NCBI GenBank assembly: GCA_022495005.1
Contig: JAGYXB010001072.1
Coordinates: 682,001-746,000, forward strand
Length of the DNA stretch: 64,000 bases
DNA from: Rhyacophila brunnea
Taxonomy: Eukaryota; Arthropoda; Insecta; Trichoptera; Rhyacophilidae
Direction: 5' to 3'
In this document: positions 34,255 through 45,643 of the stretch, piece by piece
Numbering within the stretch: the first letter of the stretch is position 1
How the letters are laid out: the number at the start of each line of letters is the position of its first letter
Translations under genes and position numbers: made by a program
Notes under the pieces: generated by a model
Database searches by the model: none
Told to the model about the DNA's origin: nothing
What the model saw: only the letters and a program-made list of their open reading frames with translations

Positions 34255-35594
34255 ACTCTATTTACTACACTTATTACGATTTCTAAATTTCCATTCATAG
34301 CTGGCTTGGTACCTACATTAAAGAAGTTGAAGAAATAGTTTTCGCTGATTTTTATGAACATTCGTTAAATTTATCTTGTTAAGAATTCAGTTTATACATC
34401 TTTATTAATACAAACGAAAGTTCATTTATGTATTTTCCATCCAACTGCAGATACAGATTTGCAACAACAAATATTGATTTCCTTAAATTATACCTACTAT
34501 GTTTTTCAATTTTTCAATATCGGTGGAAAAAACATTTAAGTATGACAAAAACAGGTCTGCTAGTTCTCTTTATTTTACGTTATGGAGAATCATTACTGTT
34601 TAAAGCGAAACTTATTACGTAGGGTGGGAAACTGCTCTTCAGGAAGATATTTGTAAAAATTTTGCAGATCGCCTTCTTGATAATATTTCGATCTCACTGA
34701 CAAAATTTCTGAAAAACTAAGACTAAAATACGCGTTTTGAAAATATAATCATATTAAATAATAAAAAATAGCATTAAGTTTTCTATCAGTGACGATTCAG
34801 ATTATATGCTGTTGCTACTGCATAATTTGTTCACATATCGAACACAGATTTTTATCATATTCAATGAAAAATTTGGTGATGAAGTACCTACTTGTTATTT
34901 TGGGCTGCAACAAAAATGCTATTTCGGGCCGCGTTTGTGCACCACTGCATTAGACCGTCCACAATGGCAAATTGTCGATTTCAAAAAACTGTGAATACGA
35001 GAATCTTTTTTCTAGTATTCTCTATTTCGGTAGTTTTTTATTAGCCCATTATTATGTATGTTTTTCATTTCTTTGTCATGTGAAAAAGACCACTAAACTT
35101 AGTCAATTAACACTTAAGTGGTTGGTGCATGAGAACAATGACATATTAATTAATGTCATTGCATGAGAACCTCAGTCGTGGATAACTACTCCTAAGAGTT
35201 TAAGGCATTCCCAAGCAAAAAACCTACTAATGCTGCCTCACATCAAAAATTAAGTTTGGTTTAGTTTAATTAAGTACCTCGTGATATAGGTACTTGATTA
35301 GGAGCGAATGTGATACGGCGCAGGGTTAGTTGGTGGGAATATTAGGTTATGAAAAAACATGTACTTTCCATTGACGAAAGAATTGTGAGTCTACGGGGAA
35401 AGTGTAACCGATCATTGGTTGAAAAAATATTTTTTTCATATCTATGAGAAGTCAGACGGGGAGAGGGTGTCCGACGCTGCGTCCTATAAATAGTTTATGT
35501 CGGCGTAGAAGATAACCAAACACAGAAACCAAATAACTTAAACTTTAATTAGAAGCACCCGCAATTTACAGACATTTTTCAATCGAACCTGCAT
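34255..35594. other. No feature recognised
   Basis: AT-rich sequence with short chance frames. Confidence 0.45.
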
Positions 35595-35816
35595 CTCTCG
35601 GGTTTCGCGCACATTCACATATAACACTATGCTATAGGCTCCATACTTAACTGCGACCAAATTTAACTAATGGCTCTTAATATTCTATGGAGCGCTTTCT
35701 AAATTGAGTTACAATTAGCGATCAATGCAACGTTACTTGATCAATACAGAGTTACTATTGGCGACAATATTGAAGATTTTGTATTTTAAATCAAAGTAGG
35801 GCGCGAAACCCGAGAG
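35595..35816. mobile_element. 222-bp element with perfect 16-bp inverted ends
   Basis: CTCTCGGGTTTCGCGC at 35595-35610 has its exact reverse complement at 35801-35816. No coding sequence and no evident target duplication. Confidence 0.75.
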
Positions 35817-36639
35817 AATTCGTACCCAACACTTTTTTAAAGCATCAACTAAATAAGTGTGTAAACGAAATTTTATGTTCATATTATTATAATTAAGATC
35901 AATAAAAAAACACAATAAAGAACGAAATAAAGTGAAGCCTTGCGTTTTAATTCCTAAACGATCAAAATTATAGCGAGTTTACCTTAGCGGATACACTTAA
36001 GCAACCATCACCTTCCCAAAGTTTTACATTCCTTACATCTAGAAAAAAAATAATATAATATCTTCAATCTTGGGACGCACTGAGCTAAGTTTTAAAAAAT
36101 CGGGTATAACAGTAGTCTTTGACAAATCTTTAAAATAAGATTATAGAAATCTACCTCCACCCCGCGGACCCAAGAAAATGCACCAGCAATGCAATATAAT
36201 ATGATTTTGTAAAAATTAAAGGCAGCCGCAGTTGTAGGCGGCTAACATCTGAACTCATCTCGTCTGCCCCACAGTCATAAATCAAACCTCCTAGGCACGT
36301 CGCTCCGATGTTGCATATGCAGACCGCGCAGATAGGCATCTAGCGACAGTCGCGCGTAACCTCTCGAAACATTTATATGTATCATACATAAAGGGATATG
36401 GCAACCGGCGATCCGGAATAGGAATGTCCAATTCGTCACATTTATGCATACTGATGGCTTTGACTCGCAGCCCGAGACGCTTTCGATTTGTTGCTAGCAG
36501 CACTAGATATTTTTTTCAAACTAAAAAGTTGCATTCCACCAGTGTGCGGAGCTCTATTTGAAAACATGTGTTTTGTGAATAACGATGACGTCACATCGTC
36601 GTATTTGACACGTTGCAGACAAGACGATTTTAGATATGA

Positions 36640-36757
36640 GAGCCGGCTTAAAAAAACATTCAACCGAAAAGAGTGGCTACGTATTCAAAAATCGCCAGGA
36701 CCGGAGCGGCGGTTCCCGCCAAATGATCATTCAAGTTTAGTTTGTTGCAAAGTTAGA
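36640..36757 (+). pseudogene. Possible THAP-domain second-half relic
   Basis: Reads 'RKEWLRIQKSPGP', then 'PPNDHSSLVCC'. THAP fingers have a Trp about 10 residues after the HRF segment, then P(N/T)xHSxVCSxHF. The Trp, PNDHSS and VC are present, but the final H-F pair is not. It sits in a GC-richer block (36140-36760). Similarity is by eye only and could be chance. Confidence 0.3.
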
Positions 36758-36839
36758 GATCATCCTAGGTACCTACTTAATATTAGTGACAAATTCAATG
36801 TTGACTATAAGCCCTTTAAAAATACCTACTTCTGATATT

Positions 36840-37669
36840 ATTTTGTTAATAATAATAAACCTAACTATGTGCAGAGCTTCGAATATCGAGTTCAATGATT
36901 TCTTCACTTTTACTCTTAGGTTTTACTGAAAAATAAAAGTCCATGCAGGTGTCCCAAATCCAAAATCAAAAAAAAAAAAAAATGAAAGACTCCTGATCGT
37001 CTCAACACTGCATCCAGTTAGGTGGAATAATCAGTAGTTAGTTATTAAAATGTCTAAAGAAAAATATTTTTCTTCCTCATTGAATTATACAATAATATTA
37101 TTACACTGTTTACATAATTATCACTCAGTCGTAACTTTAGAAATTATGTCTAGTAATATATTATTGACTGTTATATGAGCTGGGAAGTTTAATCTTCGGT
37201 CACGAAGTATCTAACTAAGTTCAATTTCAAGGACGTATCCACTAATTCAAGCCAAGCCCACAAAATACTATCTTAAATAAATTGAGGCAGACATTGTTGT
37301 GAACCATGTACATAAACAGAATGCGTGACAGAGAAACACTAGTTTCAGTAACTGCCTCTAATACATACGTACGACGCTTCTGCGCATTTTATAAGTTAGC
37401 ACTCGTACGAATAATCAATAACTTTGCATACATACATCCCTACCTATGAAGGGCGTTCATTATACTATCTACATCCAGATGTGCACACAGAAAATGTTAT
37501 GGGAAAGATTTCGTTTAAAAAAAATCCATAATGCCAATTTATTATTGTTTTTTTAACAGATCAATAGGTATAATGTATAAATCAAACAATCTCGTCTCAA
37601 GAATTCCTGAAAAATAAACCCCTCATTCTGGCCATCTTCTGATAGACTGTAGCCTTTGAGGCGGCCGTC
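36840..37669. other. No feature recognised
   Basis: AT-rich; a 15-base A run occurs at about 36967-36981. Confidence 0.4.
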
Positions 37670-38089
37670 TTGACATATTTGAAAAATACAACTTATCGTC
37701 AAGAATTACGCCAATGTGATGAAATTCAAGAATTCGGGAAATTGTTCTTTGGCAAAAATAACAAAAGCAACTTGCGGGACATGCGAGTCGAAAAAAAGAG
37801 AAAATTCAACTTGTTTAGAAGGCTGTTTGACAGTCATGATGTCCTGACGAAGACGAAAGAGGAGAATTATTCGAATAACCCAAATAATGTGTATTTTTTG
37901 TTCTTAGGGTGGGGAGGGGATGCGAATCTGAAATACCCTCTCTTGCCCATTGTATGCGCACCTGTCTACCTTAGTATGAAAGAAAATAATGACCACATTG
38001 ATACAAGTCAGTATGTATTGGGATTGGAACTTAGATCTTGTGGTGCTGGTGATGCATGCACAGTTTCAGCTCAGTACATTTCAAACTAA
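37670..38089 (+). CDS. Unrecognised open frame of 139 codons
   Basis: Opens at a TTG, so no convincing start is seen; it may be an exon. The first half is basic ('NLRDMRVEKKRKFNLFRRLF') and the second half hydrophobic/neutral ('KYPLLPIVCAPVYLSMKENN'). I do not recognise it. Its proximity to the hAT relic at 38970-39502 allows that it belongs to that element's transposase, but no family block confirms this. Confidence 0.2.
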   Translation: MTYLKNTTYRQELRQCDEIQEFGKLFFGKNNKSNLRDMRVEKKRKFNLFRRLFDSHDVLTKTKEENYSNNPNNVYFLFLGWGGDANLKYPLLPIVCAPVYLSMKENNDHIDTSQYVLGLELRSCGAGDACTVSAQYISN

Positions 38090-38969
38090 AAACATACATT
38101 TCAGAACAAGAAGTATAATTCGGGTGGAGGTCCATTAAATATAACCCTCACACTAAGTGACCCGTGGAAGCTAATCCGAAGAAATGTACATATAAGAAAT
38201 ATAAAGGTTAAATTTTATCATACAGACGAGGCTTTTTTGAATAACTGAATCTTGATGGTATGGCTTAGAACTTAAGAATATAATTTGTTTTAAATAAATC
38301 TATTCATAAATATTGGACATATCCAAGGTAATTGCGAAATGTAAATAATATTATGTCCTCGTAAAAGCATATAAACAATTTCAGAAAAGTACCTACATAT
38401 TAAGCGCCCATGATACCAGGATCATTTTAAACAGCTTTGACAGGACCCAGTATTATTTATACATTATTCTGAACTGGAAATGAAGCATGAATGTATTATG
38501 GACATTTTGATCTAATTTGCTATATGTATGTAGTGGAAGTACAAGACTCCATCCACCCCTAAAAGTATAACATGGAAAAATCTATCGACAAAAATCCAAC
38601 AAATGTCCTGGATAAGGAAAGATTTTTGCTCAAGAAGTTAATGTCACAAACAACCATTATAACATTAGACAATCGCATTGTAGAACTATTGTCAAGGAGA
38701 AAAGTCATTGGAAGCTCTCATAAAGTGTTGTGCTCTTTTACAACAACGCGCCGGTAAACATTGATAAAGGCAAAAACTGGCATCCGAGGATGTAGATTTC
38801 AACAGGTAATCTACCCACTCTACAGTTTAATCATGACTACCTAGAATAATCATTATTTGTTCTTACCTAGAAATAAAAATGTTAAAAACAGCTATTTCAA
38901 GCGATAAAGAAGTCAAGGAGGCGACAAAGGGCTAGTTTTTGGAGCGTTTGTCAAATAGTTAACGTCTAG

Positions 38970-39502
38970 TCAACTCAGGCACTTTTATTTAAAGTTTGCC
39001 CAATCACCCCTGTGGACGTTAAGAGGTCGTTTTCCGCATATAAACAAAATACTGACAGATACCTATGCGGAAAAATTTAATGCCAGAGAATATTGAAAAA
39101 AAAATTGTAGGTAATATTTTTTTCGGGCAAAAACAGAAAACAGTTTTTAGGAATAGTTAAGTGTGTCGTTTTTGTTTTTTAAGTTATGTTTGGTTTATAT
39201 TGCATTTATTATTCAATTATTTGTACTTGTGGAAAGGCTATTTTGAAAATTGTAATTGATTAACTTTATATTCATTGTGTGTGTTTTTTTCTTCTGCTAT
39301 CGTATTATGATGAAAAATTATTAACTACTTGTCCGATTTTTTGTCAGTAATATTGGTTAAAGTGGGTATTTACAATTTTTCCCACAAAAAATGTCAATTT
39401 TTAACTGCATATTTCTTCGGTTTTAGTGCATATTTTATTGATTTTAAGTGCATACGTGCATGCATATGATCATGTTTTTTGTTGCATATAAATCCGCCCC
39501 CT
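38970..39502 (+). pseudogene. hAT C-terminal relic and right end
   Basis: Near 38990-39060 one frame reads 'CPITPVDVKRSFSAYKQ', matching the hAT dimerisation block 'ITSxDVERSFSxYKNILT'. The adjacent frame gives 'ILTDTYAEKFN', so a frameshift lies between them. Repeated 'gtgcatatttt' units follow. The right end reads CAGGGGGCGGA-like when inverted, decayed here as 'gcatataaatccgcccccta'. It belongs to the same family as the end fragment at about 12282. Confidence 0.55.
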
Positions 39503-39504
39503 AG

Positions 39505-39705
39505 TCATAATATGGGCCTCCACAGCGTGGAGGTTTGTATTAACAGATTTAATTTTTACGAGAAATGGATGTCAGCCACTTGCTCAACATATTAGGTCCA
39601 TACTATGACTCATACACAAATTGAAAAACAATATGTGTACTTGCCAGACCCAGGATTTGAGCCTAGGACCCACCACGCTATAATGCCACGCGGCTCAAAA
39701 AAAAA
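39505..39705 (-). repeat. tRNA-derived SINE, antisense, full length
   Basis: Antisense: tail 'gggcctccacagcgtggagg', body 'ttaggtccatactatgactc', and tRNA-like head with 'aggatttgagcctaggaccc'. The A box is decayed near 39695. Confidence 0.75.
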
Positions 39706-39934
39706 TATATCTATACTATAATTAATTGAAGAATATATTTGGATGTTTGTATGTTTGTTTGTACCGTCCTTCAGTTTTTCTTTGTACAAATCCACACGCT
39801 TTGTACAAATCGGGGTTTCGAATATCAGTTTTAACCCGTTGCACCCCTGGGACAGTTTTATAATAATAGATTGAATATGTACTACTTTTTAAGATATGTA
39901 AAGACCGTCCAACCTCTTTGGGTCGTATAGCACA

Positions 39935-40232
39935 TATATGAAATTCATGTCTAAATAAAACAAGGTTTTTGTCGGTTTACTTACAGGAAGCCACCAGCCA
40001 ACATATTTTGAAAACAGCCGATATATTGGATTATTTGTTAGATTAGGTTAGGTTAGATGTTCATTTATGAATTCATGAATTTTGCCAAAATCAGCTATCA
40101 AAATTGAATTAATGTTCATATTGAATCTAATAAAATTGGAGACCGAGTTGTATACGGTCATCTTTTTTCGATAAGAAAGCTCATGGCGAACTGTCTCACG
40201 GTGAAATGTTTTACGTACAATTTACATGTATC
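39935..40232 (-). repeat. Inverse copy of 26440-26730
   Basis: Reverse complement of the left part of the 26440-27205 repeat; the central 'ccgatatattggattatt' block is also shared with the foldback at 52904-53058. Confidence 0.65.
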
Positions 40233-40800
40233 CAATTATTCTAAATAAAATAAATGCGAAATTACTATACACAACAAATGCATACCTCCAATAAATGAAA
40301 TACCTAATACTTAATTATCAGTTTAATATACTAAGAGAAAAATGTTTTAACTTTCGGTACATTTATAGCACAGATAGAAGATAGTCTCCTCATCGTGTCT
40401 GAAAAGCATCTGTAGACATCGCGAAGAATCTCGTGTAAAATTATTGATTCTATACATTTAAAAATTAGGAATAAATATTATCCTATACCTACTCTGCACC
40501 AGCGCCCATCTCATAACAGTTCTTCTGCAGCTCGCTGCCATGGCTCACTGCTCTCCTGTCAATTTAAATATGTGCCGTGACAAAGCTATATTTCTGAAAT
40601 CAACAAAACAGAGCTTTTAATATCTCATATCTAAGACCTAAGTACGATTTACAAAATAGCTTATTTGCGATAAAATTTATAAATTCTTATTGAAAGCCCA
40701 AAATAGGATTTTACGCATGAAAAACTTTAACTTTAAAAACTAAGTTTTAACGGAAATGCATACGTATCGCACGTCATAAGCATTACGATTTGTCACATCT

Positions 40801-42985
40801 AATATATAAAAATTAATATTTGTGTGTTTGTTTGTTCGTATTTAATGCGCAGCCATACCGTTCATCCGATTGCGATAAAACTTTGTAAACTTATTGCTTG
40901 CACTTGCGGGAAGAGTATAGGCTATACTAATATATAAAAATGAATGTCTGTCTGTCTGTATGTCTGTCTGTCTGTGTGTCTGTCCCGTATGCGTTCCTAT
41001 ACCATTCATCCGATTGCAATGAAATTTTGGTAAGTGGTTGCATGCACACCCATGAAGGTTTCTGAATTAGAAAAATCATCATTTTCTTCTTCTTCTTCAT
41101 TATATTTTCTTTTATTCGTATGGTTCCTATACCATTCATCCGATTGCAATGAAATTTTGGTAAGTGGTTGTATGCACACCCATGAAGGTTTCTGAATTAA
41201 AAAAATCATCATCTTCTTCTTCTTCTTCATTCTATCTTCTTTTATTCGTATGGTCCCTATACCATTCATCCGATTGCAATGAAACCTTCGTCAGTTGTTG
41301 TGGTAACACCCGCAATGGTTTTTGAATTAGTACAACCATCTTCTTCTTCTTCTTTCTATTCTATATTCTTCTATTTGTATGCGTTCCTATTCCATTCATC
41401 CGATTGCAATAAAATTTTGGTAAGTGGTTGCATGCACACCCATGAAGGTTTCTGAATTAGAAAAATCATCATTTTCTTCTTCTTCTTCATTATATTTTCT
41501 TTTATTCGTATGGTTCCTATACCATTCATCCGATTGCAATGAATTTTTGGTAAGTGGTTGTATGCACACCCATGAAGGTTTCTGAATTAGAAAAATCATC
41601 ATCTTCTTCTTCTTCTTCATTCTATCTTCTTTTTATTCGTATGGTCCCTATACCATTCATCCGATTGCAATGAAACCTTCGTCAGTTGTTGTGGTAACAC
41701 CCGCAATGGTTTTTGAATTAGTACAACCATCTTCTTCTTCTTCTTCTTCTATTATATATTCTTCTATTTGTATGCGTTCCTATTCCATTCATCCGATTGC
41801 AATAAAATTTTGGTAAGTGGTTGCATGCACACCCATGAAGGTTTCTAAATTAGAAAAATCATCATTTTCTTCTTCTTCTTCATTATATTTTCTTTTATTC
41901 GTATGGTTCCTATACCATTCATCCGATTGCAATGAATTTTTGGTAAGTGGTTGTATGCACACCCATGAAGGTTTCTGAACTAGAAAAATCATCATCTTCT
42001 TCTTCTTCTTCATTCTATCTTCTTTTATTCGTATGGTCCCTATACCATTCATCCGATTGCGATGAAACCTTCGTCAGTTGTTGTGGTAACACTCGCAATG
42101 GTTTTTGAATTAGTACAACTATCTTCTTCTTATTCTTTTTCTTCTATTCGTATGCGTTTCTATTCCATTCATCCGATTGCAATACAATTTTCATGAGTAA
42201 TTGTGCCAACACCCGCGAAGGTTTCTGAATTAGTACAACCATCTTCTTCTTCTATTCTATCTTCTATTCGTATGCGTTCATATACCATTCATCCGATTGG
42301 AATGAAATTTTGATCAAGTGTTGTGCTCACGCCGCAAATGTTTCTGAATTGTTACAACTATTTTCTTTTTCTTCTATTCTATCTTCTTCCATTTGTATGC
42401 ATTCTTATACCATTCATCCTATTGCGATGAAATTTTGACCAGTTGTTGTGAGCACGCCCGCGAAGAGTTCTGAATTAGTACAACCATCTTCTTCTTCTTC
42501 TATTCGTATGCGTTCCTATACCATTCATCCGATTGCAATGAAACTTTGGTGAGTTGTCATGCGCATGCCCACGAAGATTTCTGAATTAGAAAAGCATCTT
42601 CTTCTACTATTCGTATGCGGTCCTATACCATTCATCCGATTGCGATGAAACTTTTGTCAGTTGTGTGCGCACACCTACGAAGGTTTCTAAATTATTATTA
42701 TATAACATACAAAGTTTGTTGTTTGTTTGTTCCATCCAATTTTGATTTTTTTTTACTACATATTAATAACATTAATAACGTTTTCATATTTTGGATTCGA
42801 TTTTAATTTAGTGTTCTTATGTTTGACCTTTACTCCTATTAGAATTATTTTCATATTGCCATATTGTGTTACACAGATATTTTAATATTAAAAAAATAAT
42901 TACCTCTTATTATTTTTCAAATATCTAAGATAAATATAACCACGAAGCGACCCTGTGCGAATCCGGGTACTTCAGCTAGTGATTT
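40801..42985 (+). mobile_element. Helentron/DINE-like non-autonomous element with tandem array (tentative)
   Basis: Starts near 'ctaatatataaaaat' (40799 and again at 40928), followed by a (GTCT)n/GTCY microsatellite at about 40944-40984. A long tandem array comes next. The right edge 'gaatccgggtacttcagctagt' ends in CTAGT. A CTAG-type end, GTCY microsatellite and tandem repeats are features known from Helitron/Helentron/DINE-1 elements of insects. The assignment is inference. No Rep/helicase gene is present. Confidence 0.4.
41001..42650 (+). repeat. Tandem array, ~14 monomers of 105-131 bp with 3-monomer higher-order period
   Basis: Each monomer opens with 'ccattcatccgattgcaat', has 'gaaggtttctgaatta' in the middle and a (TTC)n-rich end. 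Starts are near 41001, 41131, 41261, 41391, 41521, 41652, 41782, 41912, 42043, 42163, 42283, 42411, 42520 and 42627. Every third monomer is most alike, for example the 'gtcagttgttgtggtaacac' type at 41290, 41682 and 42072. This gives a higher-order unit of about 390 bp. Monomers diverge toward the right end. Confidence 0.9.
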
Positions 42986-43699
42986 ATAAAAGATCTAACC
43001 AGTAAGTAACTTAGAAATCGATACGATAATACAATTAGTTTTTTCATGAAAATGAATGTTGTGATCGACTCTGTCGAATATTTTCAAGAAGTCATAAATG
43101 GAATAATCAACTTGAACGAACTCTATCATGTTGGGCGTAGTATTACGTAATTCCCGGATATTTTTCAATGTCACTATATTAACAATTATTCTTTATAATT
43201 TCACTAAACACTCAACTCTATCATTCAACCATGTATGTTCAAGTCAGTGGCCTCTCGTGTGAGTAGACAGGTCATGCGTTTCCTAGTTTGCTTGGTGACA
43301 TCAAATTATGGCGAATATTACAAATTATGTCTTTGATGGCAGATTGCGTAGACGTAAAAATTCTTAGATATCCCATTTACCTTTCTGTGCCTTACATTAC
43401 ATTGAAGTTAAAGTCCCTCCACCAAACCCGCCCCGTACCACCCTCGGTCTTAATCGAGAGTATCACGGGACCCATCAATTGGTGATGTGAAGCATCTAAG
43501 AATTGGCCTGGGAGTGTCCTGGGAGAAGATGCCCAAGACTTAGATTGCTACGCTCAAAGTGAGCTCTGACTGAGTTTACTGAGTTTACTCTAATGCAAAG
43601 TGCCAGGGAGAGAAAAAGCACATGGAAATTACTAAAAAGAAAATGAACCTACTTGTTTATTAAATTAAAGAACGAAGCTAATCATACAGGCAGCAAAAT
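42986..43699. other. Mostly unrecognised; 3' UTR of the R1-like LINE at the right
   Basis: Sequence next to 43700 is the 3' side of the minus-strand LINE. Its exact end is unclear; no poly-A tract is obvious. Confidence 0.4.
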
Positions 43700-45245
43700 T
43701 TATGTGAAGAGATCTTCACGCCCGTAGTAAGACGCCGCAAATTTTTTGAAAGCAAGATAATTGGCCTTAGTAGCAACCAGGTCGGACGGGCCGATGGGTC
43801 CAACAGCTGGTTGGACCGACCTGAGCATTTCCTCCCGTTCGGAGCACATACTCAGACACTCCCATAGGATGTGGTTGGCATCCTGTATTTCCCCTCCGCA
43901 TGGACATGTCGGACGGCTTACAAGTCCAAGCTCGAAGAGCTTGCCAGCGAATCCACCATGACCAGTCACAAATTGACTGGTGTAATGGTCTGGAGTCAGA
44001 TATTTGGTTATCTCCATTCGCCACTGTATGTTTGGAAAAAACGTATATGTGTGCCGGCCCTTGGTCGATTCGTCCCACTTTCGCTGCCAGGTCGTAATGG
44101 CCGCGTTAAGCGACATGAGTCTAATTCTGCGCCTCAATAATGCTACTCCTTCGCCAGCTAGCCGAGGGGGAGGGACGAGGTGAAAATCACCAACGTCGGC
44201 CTCCTCGCCCTTGAGGAGCAATATTGAAGCGCCGCTGACCTGAATATGCAGGTCAAGTGGGAGAATGCCGGCCAGGACCGGGAGCGCGTCAGTTGAGGTA
44301 GTACGGTAGGCCTTGGTAATGGACAGAAGCGCGATGCGCTGTCCTCTTAAAAGAGAGATTCTAAGTTTGACACTTTTGGGAATGCGCGGGCACCAAGCAC
44401 TGGCGGCATAAGCCGCGATTCCCATAAAAATGGCGCCGTAGGCGATCTTGAGCGCCCTTACTTTTAAGCCCCATCCTTCACCAGCCGTGCGGCCGATCCT
44501 CTGGAAGGCCACCCCAGCCTTGTGGACTTGGGTTTCGGCATGGTGTAGGAAATTTAACATTGTGTCCATTTTGACGCCTAGATAGGTGACGATCTTCGAC
44601 ACTTTCACTCTCGTGTCACCGAATCGGACTGTGGGTAGTCTCAAACAGCTAAGTCGTCTCGGTCCTTTAAGGACAATGGCTTCTGTCTTGGAAGGTGCGA
44701 ATGATAGTCTAGTTAATCTACCCCAAGCCTCAATTGATGCTAAAGCTTCGCCAACGGTGCTCTCAATCTTCGCCCTGCTGTCGGCCTCGACCAGCAGCAG
44801 CGCATCGTCTGCGTAGGCAATGACAGTACAGTCGGTTGGAAGCGGAATTCTAAGGAGATCGTCGAAGAGTACGTTCCAGAGAAGGGGCCCGAGGACTGAG
44901 CCCTGGGGACATCCCATGCTGGTGTTCCTCTCTATTGTGGTTGAACCAACTCGAAACTCGATCGATCTATTGGTGAAATAACTTTGAATTGACGCGAACA
45001 AATTTCCTGGTAGTCTCTTCAGCCGGAGCTTTCGAAGTATAAGAGGCCAAGACGCACTATCAAACGCACCTGCTATGTCCAGGAAAACTCCTAGGACGTA
45101 TTTACGGCGAGAATTTTCAGCAATGGCAATCACGTTCCTTATGGCGTCGACTGTTGATTTGCCTCTTCTGAATCCAAATTGCTTATCGGAAAGCGGCGAG
45201 TGTGTCTCCAGGTGAGTGTGTCTCCAGGTGAGTGTGTATCCAGGT
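43700..45245 (-). mobile_element. R1-like LINE ORF2 fragment, 5'-truncated, open frame
   Basis: Minus-strand frame, open from about 45200 to the stop at 43700. It begins with 'LSDKQFGFRRGKSTVDAIRN'. Reverse transcriptase landmarks follow: 'VFLDIAGAFDSASW' (first catalytic Asp), 'GCPQGSVLGPLLWNVLFDDL' and 'VIAYADDALLLVE' (YADD). Downstream, 'KAYRTTSTDALPVLAGILPL' is diagnostic of the R1 clade. The C-terminal zinc motif C-x-C-x9-H-x4-C is CPCGGEIQDANHILWEC. The upstream endonuclease and ORF1 are missing. The sequence is much GC-richer than its surroundings. At the 5' edge (45203-45243) 'gtgagtgtgtctccag' is repeated three times, perhaps made during insertion. It is not in rDNA, unlike canonical R1. 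Confidence 0.85.
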
Positions 45246-45639
45246 GCTTACATTACAATTAATATTACTATGGCAGTATATGACAGGCCGCAGATTTTTA
45301 GTGACACACGTTGAATGTAGAGCGAAGCTCTTACTACAACCGCTGTAATACCGATAATTTGTAGCTTAACATTTCATAATTATTCAAACAGATGACACTG
45401 TGTTTATTTTTTTATATTATGCAAATCAATCGACAGTGGCTAGTAATTTGAGTTTAAAGTCGGATAAGATAAATTTGTATGTGCGGCCTATCGATCACGG
45501 CCTCATAGAGTGAGAAAACTCGCTGGAGGCGTAGAACTGGTTAATGGATGATTACAATTACACATATTATTTTAAAGATTTTTTTTGGAGGTACCTTTAT
45601 TATTAATTTTAGTTGACCTACTTAAATTCTATTCGTGTT
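45246..45639. other. No feature recognised
   Basis: AT-rich spacer between the LINE and the TTAA element. Confidence 0.4.
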
Positions 45640-45643
45640 TTAA

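Noticed and set aside
40927..42052. Set of lysine/glutamate-rich minus-strand proteins
   Set aside because: They are the tandem array read through its TTC-rich runs; the same frame repeats with the monomer.
40799..42985. CRISPR-like array
   Set aside because: Monomers are contiguous and homologous along their whole length, with no unique spacers, in a eukaryotic setting.
43761..44140. Small proteins on the plus strand
   Set aside because: They are antisense shadows of the R1-like reverse transcriptase frame, which is GC-rich and so has few stops in any frame.
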